Shown: positions 1-6,258 of the stretch, one piece after another
Position numbering within the stretch: position 1 is the stretch's first letter
Layout of the letters: each line of letters begins with the position of its first letter
Assembly: GCA_949516455.1 (NCBI GenBank)
Contig: CATILC010000212.1
Span: forward strand, 1-11,992
Direction: 5' to 3'
DNA from: Flavobacteriia bacterium
GTDB taxonomy: Bacteria > Bacteroidota > Bacteroidia > Flavobacteriales > Schleiferiaceae
DNA length: 11,992 nt
Notes under the pieces: generated by a model
What the model saw: the letters and a program-made list of their open reading frames with translations, nothing else
Told to the model about the DNA's origin: nothing
The model's database searches: none
Program-made: the position numbers and the translations under genes

Positions 1-638
1 GCCGCCCAATCCGAACCAAAGGCCTGCGCATCTTGGGAAGCGTTGTTCGGAAGGGCCAGAAAAAGATAACCGCCACGTTTCAACCCTCTTTCAAAATCGG
101 CCATTCGGGCCTCCAGATCCGACAGGTGCTCAAGTACGTGCCACAAGGTGATCACATCCCATCGCTCATCTTCCATTTTGTATTGGGCCGGTGCGCATAC
201 ACTTGCTCCCGTTCGGTCTCTGGCGATACCGGCCGCCTCATCATTGATCTCCACGCCGCTCACCTCCCAATCGTTTTGCTGCATGAACGCCATGAACGAA
301 CCCGCCCCACAACCATAATCCAATAAGGCACCCGACGAACAGAAGGTGCGGATCTTCGCCAGTTTGTCTTTTTGATTTCGTTTTTGAACTTCAAAATACA
401 GGCGGTCAAACAGCCCCTTGGGCCGATCTGTATGCGATACGTATGAATCGCTCGGGTAATAAGCGCCTATTTCTTCATCCGCCGGCCGCGGACTGGTGAT
501 CTTGAATGCACATTTGCCGCACTCTACGATCTTGAAGCGCTCCTCACTCCCCCGCCAATCCCTCGGTTCGATCAGGAACTCAAGCTCTTGCCCTCCGCAC
601 AGCGGACATAGCTCGACCACAACTTCGCTCTTCTTCAT
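1..638 (-). CDS. Class I SAM-dependent methyltransferase with N-terminal zinc-ribbon-like cysteines (partial, C-terminus outside window)
   Basis: The 212 residues visible from the ATG at 638 run off the left edge without a stop. Two CxxC pairs (C11/C14 and C40/C43) form a likely zinc ribbon. They are followed by the 'SPRP....YYPSDSY' stretch typical of methyltransferases of the type-11/12 group. SAM motif I is seen as LLDYGCGAGSF (about 105-115), the acidic ribose-binding residue at about E130 (VSGVEIN), and the post-motif 'DVITLWHVLEHL' at 161-172. The family transfers methyl groups from S-adenosylmethionine; many members with this layout act on small molecules or surface glycans, and the substrate cannot be read here. 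The start codon overlaps the mnmG stop as ATGA (635-638), so translation is probably coupled to mnmG and the gene is last or near last in the DUF4175-ybeY-mnmG operon. The neighbours suggest, but do not show, a role in RNA or cell-surface maintenance. Confidence 0.88.
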   Translation of the reverse strand, partial: MKKSEVVVELCPLCGGQELEFLIEPRDWRGSEERFKIVECGKCAFKITSPRPADEEIGAYYPSDSYVSHTDRPKGLFDRLYFEVQKRNQKDKLAKIRTFCSSGALLDYGCGAGSFMAFMQQNDWEVSGVEINDEAAGIARDRTGASVCAPAQYKMEDERWDVITLWHVLEHLSDLEARMADFERGLKRGGYLFLALPNNASQDAQAFGSDWA

Positions 639-2503
639 CTGCCCAAGTATACTAGGAGAACCTGAATATCCGATGGCGAAACCCCGGAGATCCTCGATGC
701 CTGTCCGATGTTTTCGGGGCGGCGGTCAGCAAGTTTTAGACGCGCTTCCATACTCATCGAGCCCAGTTTCTGATACTCGAAATCCCCTGGAATCTGCACG
801 TATTCAAGCCTTTTCAGCTTTTCGGCATTCTCCCTCTCCCTGTGAATATAACCGCTGTACTTCGTTTCTATCTCCAACTGTTTCCACACCTCTTGATCGC
901 TGCTGATGGCCCTTGTTTTCTTTTCGATCTCCCTGTCCTCCAGCAAGGCTTGTATTCCGAGCTGTGGACGCGCCAATAGGCTGATGGCCTTTACTTTTTG
1001 ATCGATTTTTTTCGAGCCTGCTTTCTCCAGTATAGTGTTTATCTCATTTGGAACCACAGAGAGACTTTCCCATTCGCCTTTCAGGCGCCCTAACTCATCC
1101 ATTTTTCTCTGCAATCGTTGCCAACGCTCTGGTTTCGTCATTCCCAGCTTGTGGGCCAGAGGAGTTAGGCGCTGGTCTGCATTGTCCTGGCGCAACAATA
1201 TCCGGAATTCCGCACGCGAGGTGAACATTCGGTAGGGCTCTTCCGTCCCCTTTGTGATCAGGTCGTCGATCAAAACCCCGATATAGGCTTCGTCTCTGCG
1301 CAGGATGACCGCTTCTTTATCCTGAACTTTACGCGCCGCATTCAAACCCGCCATCAGGCCCTGACCGGCGGCCTCCTCATAGCCCGTGGTTCCGTTGATC
1401 TGTCCCGCAAAAAAGAGCCCGCTAATAGTCTTAGTTTCCAACGAATGCGTGATCTGAGTTGGGGGGAAATAGTCGTACTCTATCGCGTATCCTGGACGAA
1501 AAAATCGCGCATTTTCAAAACCCCTGATCTTCCTTAGGGCCTCCTCTTGCACCTCCTGTGGCAGGCTGGTAGAAAACCCATTGAGATAGACCTCCACGGT
1601 ATTCCAGCCTTCAGGCTCCACGAAGAGTTGGTGGCTGTTCTTGTCCGCAAAGCGATCGATCTTCTCTTCAATGCTCGGACAATAGCGCGGTCCACTTCCG
1701 CCAATGGCCCCGTTGAACATTGGGGAACGATCGAAGCCCGACCTAAGCGTTTCATGAACCTCTTCGCTGGTGTGTGCGATCCAACAGCACAATTGCTTTT
1801 CGGGCAGTGTCTGTGGCAGGAACGAAAATCCGCTTGGGTGTTCATCGCCATTTTGAACTTCGAACTGCCTGTAGTCCAAACTTCTGCCATCCAAGCGCGG
1901 AGGAGTTCCCGTTTTCATTCGGCCCGATGCAAAACCCAGTTCGTTCAAACATTCGGTGACGCCTGTTGCCGCGCGCTCTCCTGCCCTTCCGCCCCCAGAT
2001 CGTTTGTCGCCAATGTGCATGACGCCATTCAAAAATGTTCCGCTCGTCAGCACGACTGTCTTTCCCAGAACCTTGTTGCCAGAAGAAAGACGAACACCCT
2101 CTACCCGTTCTGATCGAACCAAAAGCGATTCGACCGATTCTTGCAAAAAATGAAGGCGCTCCAGCCCCTCCAACACCAAACGCCATTCTTCGGCGAATCG
2201 CCAACGATCGTTCTGTGTTCGCGGAGACCACATGGCCGGACCTTTGGAACGGTTGAGCATTCGGAATTGAATCATGGTTTTGTCAGAAACAATACCAGAC
2301 CAACCCCCTAAAGCATCCACCTCCCGCAAGATCTGCCCTTTCGCCACGCCGCCCATCGCTGGGTTGCACGACATCTGACCGATCGTTTGCATGTTCATGG
2401 TGACCAAGAGGGTCTTGCAGCCCATTTGTGCCGCTGCTGCTGCCGCCTCATTGCCCGCATGACCGGCGCCCACCACAATTACATCATATTCTTTATCTCC
2501 CAT
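635..2503 (-). CDS. mnmG: tRNA uridine-5-carboxymethylaminomethyl(34) synthesis enzyme MnmG (GidA)
   Basis: FAD-dependent subunit of the MnmE-MnmG complex, which adds the carboxymethylaminomethyl group at C5 of U34 in tRNAs reading two-codon boxes; cytosolic. The 622-residue product has the normal family length. Visible marks, numbered from the chosen start, are the FAD Rossmann motif GAGHAGNEAA near residues 12-21, SCNPAMGG with C45 (equivalent to E. coli C47), YCPSIEEK with C275 (equivalent to E. coli C277), the family block GTTGYEEAAGQGL, and a C-terminal helical domain ending RISGVSPSDIQVLL. An in-frame ATG at 2542 would add 13 residues, but homologues begin just before the FAD motif, so the ATG at 2503 is chosen. 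That start lies inside the end of ybeY (11-bp overlap) and its first base is the edge of a parS match. There is no clear Shine-Dalgarno sequence. The stop overlaps the next gene's ATG. Confidence 0.97.
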   Translation of the reverse strand: MGDKEYDVIVVGAGHAGNEAAAAAAQMGCKTLLVTMNMQTIGQMSCNPAMGGVAKGQILREVDALGGWSGIVSDKTMIQFRMLNRSKGPAMWSPRTQNDRWRFAEEWRLVLEGLERLHFLQESVESLLVRSERVEGVRLSSGNKVLGKTVVLTSGTFLNGVMHIGDKRSGGGRAGERAATGVTECLNELGFASGRMKTGTPPRLDGRSLDYRQFEVQNGDEHPSGFSFLPQTLPEKQLCCWIAHTSEEVHETLRSGFDRSPMFNGAIGGSGPRYCPSIEEKIDRFADKNSHQLFVEPEGWNTVEVYLNGFSTSLPQEVQEEALRKIRGFENARFFRPGYAIEYDYFPPTQITHSLETKTISGLFFAGQINGTTGYEEAAGQGLMAGLNAARKVQDKEAVILRRDEAYIGVLIDDLITKGTEEPYRMFTSRAEFRILLRQDNADQRLTPLAHKLGMTKPERWQRLQRKMDELGRLKGEWESLSVVPNEINTILEKAGSKKIDQKVKAISLLARPQLGIQALLEDREIEKKTRAISSDQEVWKQLEIETKYSGYIHRERENAEKLKRLEYVQIPGDFEYQKLGSMSMEARLKLADRRPENIGQASRISGVSPSDIQVLLVYLGR

Positions 2504-2936
2504 GTTCCACGTGAAACATTTTCCAGCTTGAAAGCGCAGCATCCTCGGCCCTGCGCATATTTTTTTTGTCTTCTGCCGTCTTGTCTTGCTCGCCCATCAT
2601 GTGTAAAAGACCGTGGGCGATCACCCTTAGCCGTTCCTCCTCACTCCTTGTTTTCAGTGTTGTGGCGTTTTCCATTACCCGCTCCCAACTGATATACACT
2701 TCACCCGAGAGCCACTTGTCCTTTGAGTAATCGAAAGTGATGATGTCCGTAAGCGTGTTGTGGCCCAAGTGCTTCTCATTCATTGCAAGAAGGCTTTGGT
2801 CGTCTATGGCGTGATAATGTATTTCTCTTACTTCGAACCCCCTGTTGGTCGCGAGCTGACTGAGCCAAAGCATTCTTTGGTCTCCCGTACCAGGCCAGAA
2901 GCCCTCCCCGCCATGCCAATGGATCTTGTTTCTCAT
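2493..2936 (-). CDS. ybeY: rRNA maturation endoribonuclease YbeY
   Basis: Single-domain metal-dependent RNase acting in 16S rRNA 3'-end maturation and ribosome quality control. The 147-residue product contains the family region NTLTDIITFDY followed by GEVYIS, and the metal motif HGLLHMMGEQDK with H108, H112 and D118. The classic motif is HGxLHLxGYDH, so the third histidine is Asp here; from memory this substitution is usual in Bacteroidota YbeY, followed as here by a K-T-x-E-D stretch. The start is the ATG at 2936, which overlaps the stop of the DUF4175 gene as ATGA. A TTG at 2954 would give six more residues and is less likely. The last residues, MFHVEHGR, are dictated by an embedded parS site, a phenomenon that leaves a recognisable FHVEH-type peptide. 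The 3' end overlaps mnmG by 11 bp. Confidence 0.95.
   Translation of the reverse strand: MRNKIHWHGGEGFWPGTGDQRMLWLSQLATNRGFEVREIHYHAIDDQSLLAMNEKHLGHNTLTDIITFDYSKDKWLSGEVYISWERVMENATTLKTRSEEERLRVIAHGLLHMMGEQDKTAEDKKNMRRAEDAALSSWKMFHVEHGR
2503..2518. promoter_or_regulatory. parS: parS centromere-like site (ParB/Spo0J binding), in the ybeY/mnmG overlap
   Basis: The plus strand reads TGTTCCACGTGAAACA, matching the broadly conserved parS consensus TGTTNCACGTGAAACA at all 16 positions and centred on CACGTG. ParB dimers load on such sites and spread to organise the origin region for segregation and SMC loading. The site is within coding DNA: it encodes FHVEH at the YbeY C-terminus, and its edge touches the A of the mnmG ATG. 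gidA/mnmG lies near the par locus and origin in many bacteria, which fits. No parA, parB or origin is visible in the window, so function is inferred from the exact match. Confidence 0.8.
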
Positions 2937-5900
2937 TCCGGCGTCGCCTTCCAACCCTTGATGCGCTCCCGGTAGAAACTCTTGTACTCCGGCTTATCCC
3001 TAATGAAAAGATCTATGTCCGTCTTCTCGGGAAGCTGCTCTCCTTCCGATTCCCCGCTTGCGTTCCCCATCCGCTCTTGTCCCCGTTCGCTTTTTCTTTG
3101 CTCGTCTCTTTCCCGCTCCATTTTCGCCCGCTCGTGTTCGAGCATCCTTGTTTCGATCTGTTTCTGCCGTTCCAAAGATTCAGGCGTCAGCTTCATGAGT
3201 GCCAGTTCCCTTTCGCTCTCCTTCATGAGCTCCAAGGCTTTGTTGCCTCCCGTTCCTCCACCAGCTTCTTCCGCGTCCTGGCTCATCTTTTCCCACATTT
3301 GTCGCAAGGCCTCTTGTTGTTGGAGCAATTGTGCAAATTCTTGTGCACTCAGGCCTGATCCGTCCTGTCCTTTTTGTTTTCCTTCCTGCTTTCCGCCTGG
3401 TTTTTGCCCTTTCTGCAAACCTTTTTTCATCTGTCCCATCAACTGACTCTGCGCCTTTTTCATCCCTGATGCGTTTGGGCTTGCTCCTCCTGGTTTGCTG
3501 CAGCTCCCCTGACCCGACATCATCGACTTCATTTGTGCTTGCATTTGCTGCATTGTTTCGTCGAGCATCAAAGCGAGCTCATTTGCGGCGGTCATTGCGT
3601 ACTGACTTTCTGATGAGGCCTTGCCCACCTGCCGTTCGCTCATATTTCTGGATGCACTCTCTGCTGCGCTGATTATCCGCCCGAGCCTTTCAAAAACAGA
3701 TTCCTTCAATTGCGGAACCCGCTCCGCCAACGCCCGCAGACTGTCCTGTATCACCGACGCTCCGGAGCGCAACCGCTGCTGGTTCGCTTGTGTTCTGCTC
3801 AATGAGGGGTCCCCCGTTCGCATGGCTTGCAGCTCCTCGGCTAAGCCTTCTTCTCCCTTTGAAAAGACAAGAAGGTTGTCTTGAATTTGCCTCAGGGTTT
3901 CCATGTTTTCCTTATGCTGTTCTTGTTGCATCCCGCTCGACATGCTTTGCATGCTTCGCAGAAGCTCCTGAAGCTGTTCCGCGCTTTCCTTTTGCTCTTT
4001 CATAAGGCCCTCCGAGCCGCCCTCTTCTTCCTCGCTCTTGGCTTGTGCCTCCTCAATTTCCTTCTCAGCATCCGTGCGCTGTTCGGCCATTTCGCCAATA
4101 TCCATTGGCTCCTTCAGGTCCTTGTTTCTCTGGAGCATTTCCTCAAATTCACTCTGCCACTTCTTCCAGTCTTTGGTTATCTCCTTTTGCTGCTCCTCGG
4201 CCTTGTCTATTTGTCCCTGACCTTCAAGTGCTTGCTCCTGTTTTTCGAGAACCGTTTGCAGATCTTCCATGCTAAGCTGAAAGCGCATGTCCACCTCGGC
4301 CCGCTTCATCATTTCTTCCAAACGGCGTTCAGAAACACGCATCTCATTGTTTTTCTTACGCTCCTCGTCCAACTTCTTGAGGATATCCTTTTTCTTGCCT
4401 TCTTCGAGTGCCTTTTTCAGCTCGTCCAGTCTGTTTCGGAGCTCTTTCATCTCCATCTCCTCCAGTCGCTTTACGATCTCTTCTACCTGACCGCTTGAAT
4501 CCTTTTTCTTCCAGTCCTCCAGTATTTTCTTGCGTTTTTCCATTCTCTCCTTCCGCTGCTCGGTCTCTTTCATCAACTCTCGACCCCGTTCTTTCAACTC
4601 GTTCAGGGCCCTCCAGTCTGCACCGGACGTGCGCACCTGGCCCTCCTCACGCTTTGCCTCTTCTTCCCGTTTTTTCCAATCCTCCCGTGCTTTTTCCATT
4701 TCTCCGCTCAAGGACTGCATTTCCTCAGAGCCCCTTCTGGACCTTTCCTCATTGTTCAAAATACCCCAGGGGTAAAAGGCCCCGCTCGCCATATTCGATG
4801 GCCCTGGCGCATGATTGTCCCTTACCTGCAGTTGCAAGCCTGATATTTTACCGATCGTGTCCTGCATTGCTCTTGCATCCAGGCGCAGAACACCCTCATT
4901 CGATTTTCCTCTTTGTTCTGAAATTGTATGACGCAGCACTTCACCAACTGTGGTGATCACCAGCTCGAGCCCCCTCAGCCCAAAATCATCTACCACTCTG
5001 TAGGTGTTGATCAAAGAGCTGTCATTCTCCAGCTGCCATTTGTCCACCAGGCTTGGTGCTTGGTCCTCTATCGCTTCCAGCCGCATGGACCTGATCGGCC
5101 GCCACTCTCCTGTGAGGTCCTTAATGTCGAGCCGAAGCTCGGTGTCTTTCTCCAATACAAAGTATGATTGCACTTCGGTTTGCCCCGCAGCCAAGACTTT
5201 CTCGCCTTTTGAGATCCGTGCCTCCCGACAATTGTCAACTTCCAGATTCAGGGATATTTTGGTTCCACGTGGAACGGTAAGGTTCTTTCCAAACTCCTCT
5301 GTCTCCGTTCTGCCTCCCGAATAGGCTGGGAGTTGAGCGATTACTTCCTGACGCATAATTTGAGGCGCTGGCTGCACCTTGATTCGAACTTTTCCGCGTT
5401 GCAGTCCTGCAGCATACGCCTCCACCACATGTGCTCCAGCCGGTAATTCCAGCCTCCGGGTAAAACGTCCTGTTTTGTCGAGCCAAACAGTCTCGCTCAC
5501 GTCGTTTATGAACAACTGCAGTTGCTGGACATTAGGACCTGCCGCGTGACTGATCTGCAGGTACGCCGTTCGATCTGACGTCCACTCTTTCGCGCTCGTT
5601 TTCAGCTCCACGCGAAACCCCTGAAGCGGGTCAACCTTTTCATTGAATGAGATCACTCGTGATGAGCCCGTACGCACTTCTTCCCAACCACCTAAAGCCG
5701 TTAGGATCAAAGCAATGATCGTTGGGATCAACACCCATTTTGCGGATGGCTTTGCTTCACTTAAAGGGCTGGCCTTTTCTATGGGCAGCTGGCCCACTCT
5801 TTTGTTGTGTTGTTCGGCCGCTGCAGACCAAAGCTCAGACGCCGCGGCCTTCTCTTTGAGCTCAATGGTGGTGACAATTTTATCTTCAGCCTCCGGAATC

Positions 5901-6190
5901 CATTTTCTAATGAGTCGTGCCGCCTCCATGGAGCTCATTCCTTTTTTCAAGCCCAAAAGGACCATCAAAGCTGGAATCCAAAAGCGCCACGCCAGGTAGG
6001 TGGTTGCCGATACACTTGTGATCAGGACGATGAGTCTGCCGCTGGTGTTGTTTTCCAAGGCCAAGCCGGTGTACGCCGCAAGGACCCACAGGACACTGAG
6101 GGCCGCCAGAAACAGCAGCGCTCCCTTGATCGCTTGGATGGCTGAATGCCTCTTGATGAACTTGGCCAGTTCTCTTTCCCAGTGCTCCAT
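2933..6190 (-). CDS. DUF4175-family membrane-anchored coiled-coil protein, function unknown
   Basis: A 1,085-residue protein of the large, uncharacterised DUF4175 type conserved in Bacteroidota. Numbered from the ATG at 6190, three hydrophobic helices lie near residues 19-43, 52-81 and 152-168. A beta-rich, probably periplasmic region of about 300 residues follows. From about residue 475 to near the end the protein is a highly charged, Lys/Glu/Arg-rich then Met/Gln-rich coiled coil with Gly/Ser/Gln-rich breaks (for example MKSMMSGQGSCSKPGG). The C-terminus, DKPEYKSFYRERIKGW, is like the ends I recall for relatives. A GTG at 6226 would add 12 residues; the ATG is preferred because homologues start just before a WERELAKFIKRH-like helix and because it leaves room for a divergent promoter. 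It is the first gene of the operon with ybeY and mnmG (ATGA overlap with ybeY). The conserved neighbourhood hints at a housekeeping role in the envelope, but no activity can be assigned. Confidence 0.9.
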   Translation of the reverse strand: MEHWERELAKFIKRHSAIQAIKGALLFLAALSVLWVLAAYTGLALENNTSGRLIVLITSVSATTYLAWRFWIPALMVLLGLKKGMSSMEAARLIRKWIPEAEDKIVTTIELKEKAAASELWSAAAEQHNKRVGQLPIEKASPLSEAKPSAKWVLIPTIIALILTALGGWEEVRTGSSRVISFNEKVDPLQGFRVELKTSAKEWTSDRTAYLQISHAAGPNVQQLQLFINDVSETVWLDKTGRFTRRLELPAGAHVVEAYAAGLQRGKVRIKVQPAPQIMRQEVIAQLPAYSGGRTETEEFGKNLTVPRGTKISLNLEVDNCREARISKGEKVLAAGQTEVQSYFVLEKDTELRLDIKDLTGEWRPIRSMRLEAIEDQAPSLVDKWQLENDSSLINTYRVVDDFGLRGLELVITTVGEVLRHTISEQRGKSNEGVLRLDARAMQDTIGKISGLQLQVRDNHAPGPSNMASGAFYPWGILNNEERSRRGSEEMQSLSGEMEKAREDWKKREEEAKREEGQVRTSGADWRALNELKERGRELMKETEQRKERMEKRKKILEDWKKKDSSGQVEEIVKRLEEMEMKELRNRLDELKKALEEGKKKDILKKLDEERKKNNEMRVSERRLEEMMKRAEVDMRFQLSMEDLQTVLEKQEQALEGQGQIDKAEEQQKEITKDWKKWQSEFEEMLQRNKDLKEPMDIGEMAEQRTDAEKEIEEAQAKSEEEEGGSEGLMKEQKESAEQLQELLRSMQSMSSGMQQEQHKENMETLRQIQDNLLVFSKGEEGLAEELQAMRTGDPSLSRTQANQQRLRSGASVIQDSLRALAERVPQLKESVFERLGRIISAAESASRNMSERQVGKASSESQYAMTAANELALMLDETMQQMQAQMKSMMSGQGSCSKPGGASPNASGMKKAQSQLMGQMKKGLQKGQKPGGKQEGKQKGQDGSGLSAQEFAQLLQQQEALRQMWEKMSQDAEEAGGGTGGNKALELMKESERELALMKLTPESLERQKQIETRMLEHERAKMERERDEQRKSERGQERMGNASGESEGEQLPEKTDIDLFIRDKPEYKSFYRERIKGWKATPE
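5261..5276. promoter_or_regulatory. Second, weaker parS-like palindrome inside the DUF4175 gene
   Basis: The plus strand reads GGTTCCACGTGGAACG. Its inner 14 bases (5262-5275) are a perfect palindrome centred on CACGTG. Compared with the parS consensus it has G for T at the first position, G for A at position 12 (as on the other strand of site 1) and G for A at the last. On the minus strand it encodes VPRGT in the DUF4175 protein, so it could also be a chance result of that codon order. Its position 2.74 kb from the exact parS match favours a clustered second site, since parS sites often occur in groups near the origin. Confidence 0.45.
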
Positions 6191-6195
6191 TGATT

Positions 6196-6203
6196 CAAAG
6201 GTA
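6196..6203 (-). promoter_or_regulatory. Candidate -7 promoter element for the DUF4175-ybeY-mnmG operon
   Basis: The minus strand reads TACCTTTG, an exact match to the Bacteroidota sigma-A -7 consensus TAnnTTTG, ending six bases before the ATG at 6190. No good -33 TTTG lies at the usual 17-21 bp; the nearest TTG (6231-6229, minus) is 25 bp away. If used, it would start transcription almost at the ATG, giving a very short or absent leader. Confidence 0.35.
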
Positions 6204-6232
6204 CTGAGGTCCCTTGCATTCCACACAGCAAG

Positions 6233-6240
6233 TATCTTTG
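6233..6240 (+). promoter_or_regulatory. Candidate -7 promoter element for gltX-folB
   Basis: The plus strand reads TATCTTTG, an exact match to the Bacteroidota -7 consensus TAnnTTTG, 18 bp upstream of the gltX ATG. A CTTG at 6213-6216 could serve as the -33 element, with 16 bp spacing, slightly short of the usual 17-21. The position would give a leader of roughly a dozen bases. Confidence 0.45.
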
Positions 6241-6258
6241 CCGCTTAATTTTTGATCC

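Noticed and set aside
33..326. 97-codon plus-strand open frame near the left edge
   Set aside because: It is antisense to the methyltransferase, whose SAM motifs are clear in the minus frame that runs off the edge.
1547..2113. 188-codon plus-strand open frame opposite mnmG
   Set aside because: It lies wholly within the well-supported mnmG gene on the other strand and shows no protein family features.
2504..2542. Upstream ATG at 2542 that would extend MnmG by 13 residues
   Set aside because: The extension lies inside ybeY and its sequence is explained by the parS site and the YbeY C-terminus; the family begins just before the FAD motif, which fits the ATG at 2503.
3881..4498. 205-codon open frame on the plus strand opposite the DUF4175 gene, with several others nearby (2982-3446, 3331-3672, 4408-4956)
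   Set aside because: These are antisense shadows of the Lys/Glu/Gln-rich coiled-coil coding sequence, which gives Leu/Phe/Ser-rich stop-poor frames; they have no recognisable domain or own start signals.
6191..6226. GTG start for the DUF4175 protein at 6226
   Set aside because: Possible, but it would leave only 32 bp to gltX and swallow the minus-strand -7 element; the ATG at 6190 begins where I expect the family to start.
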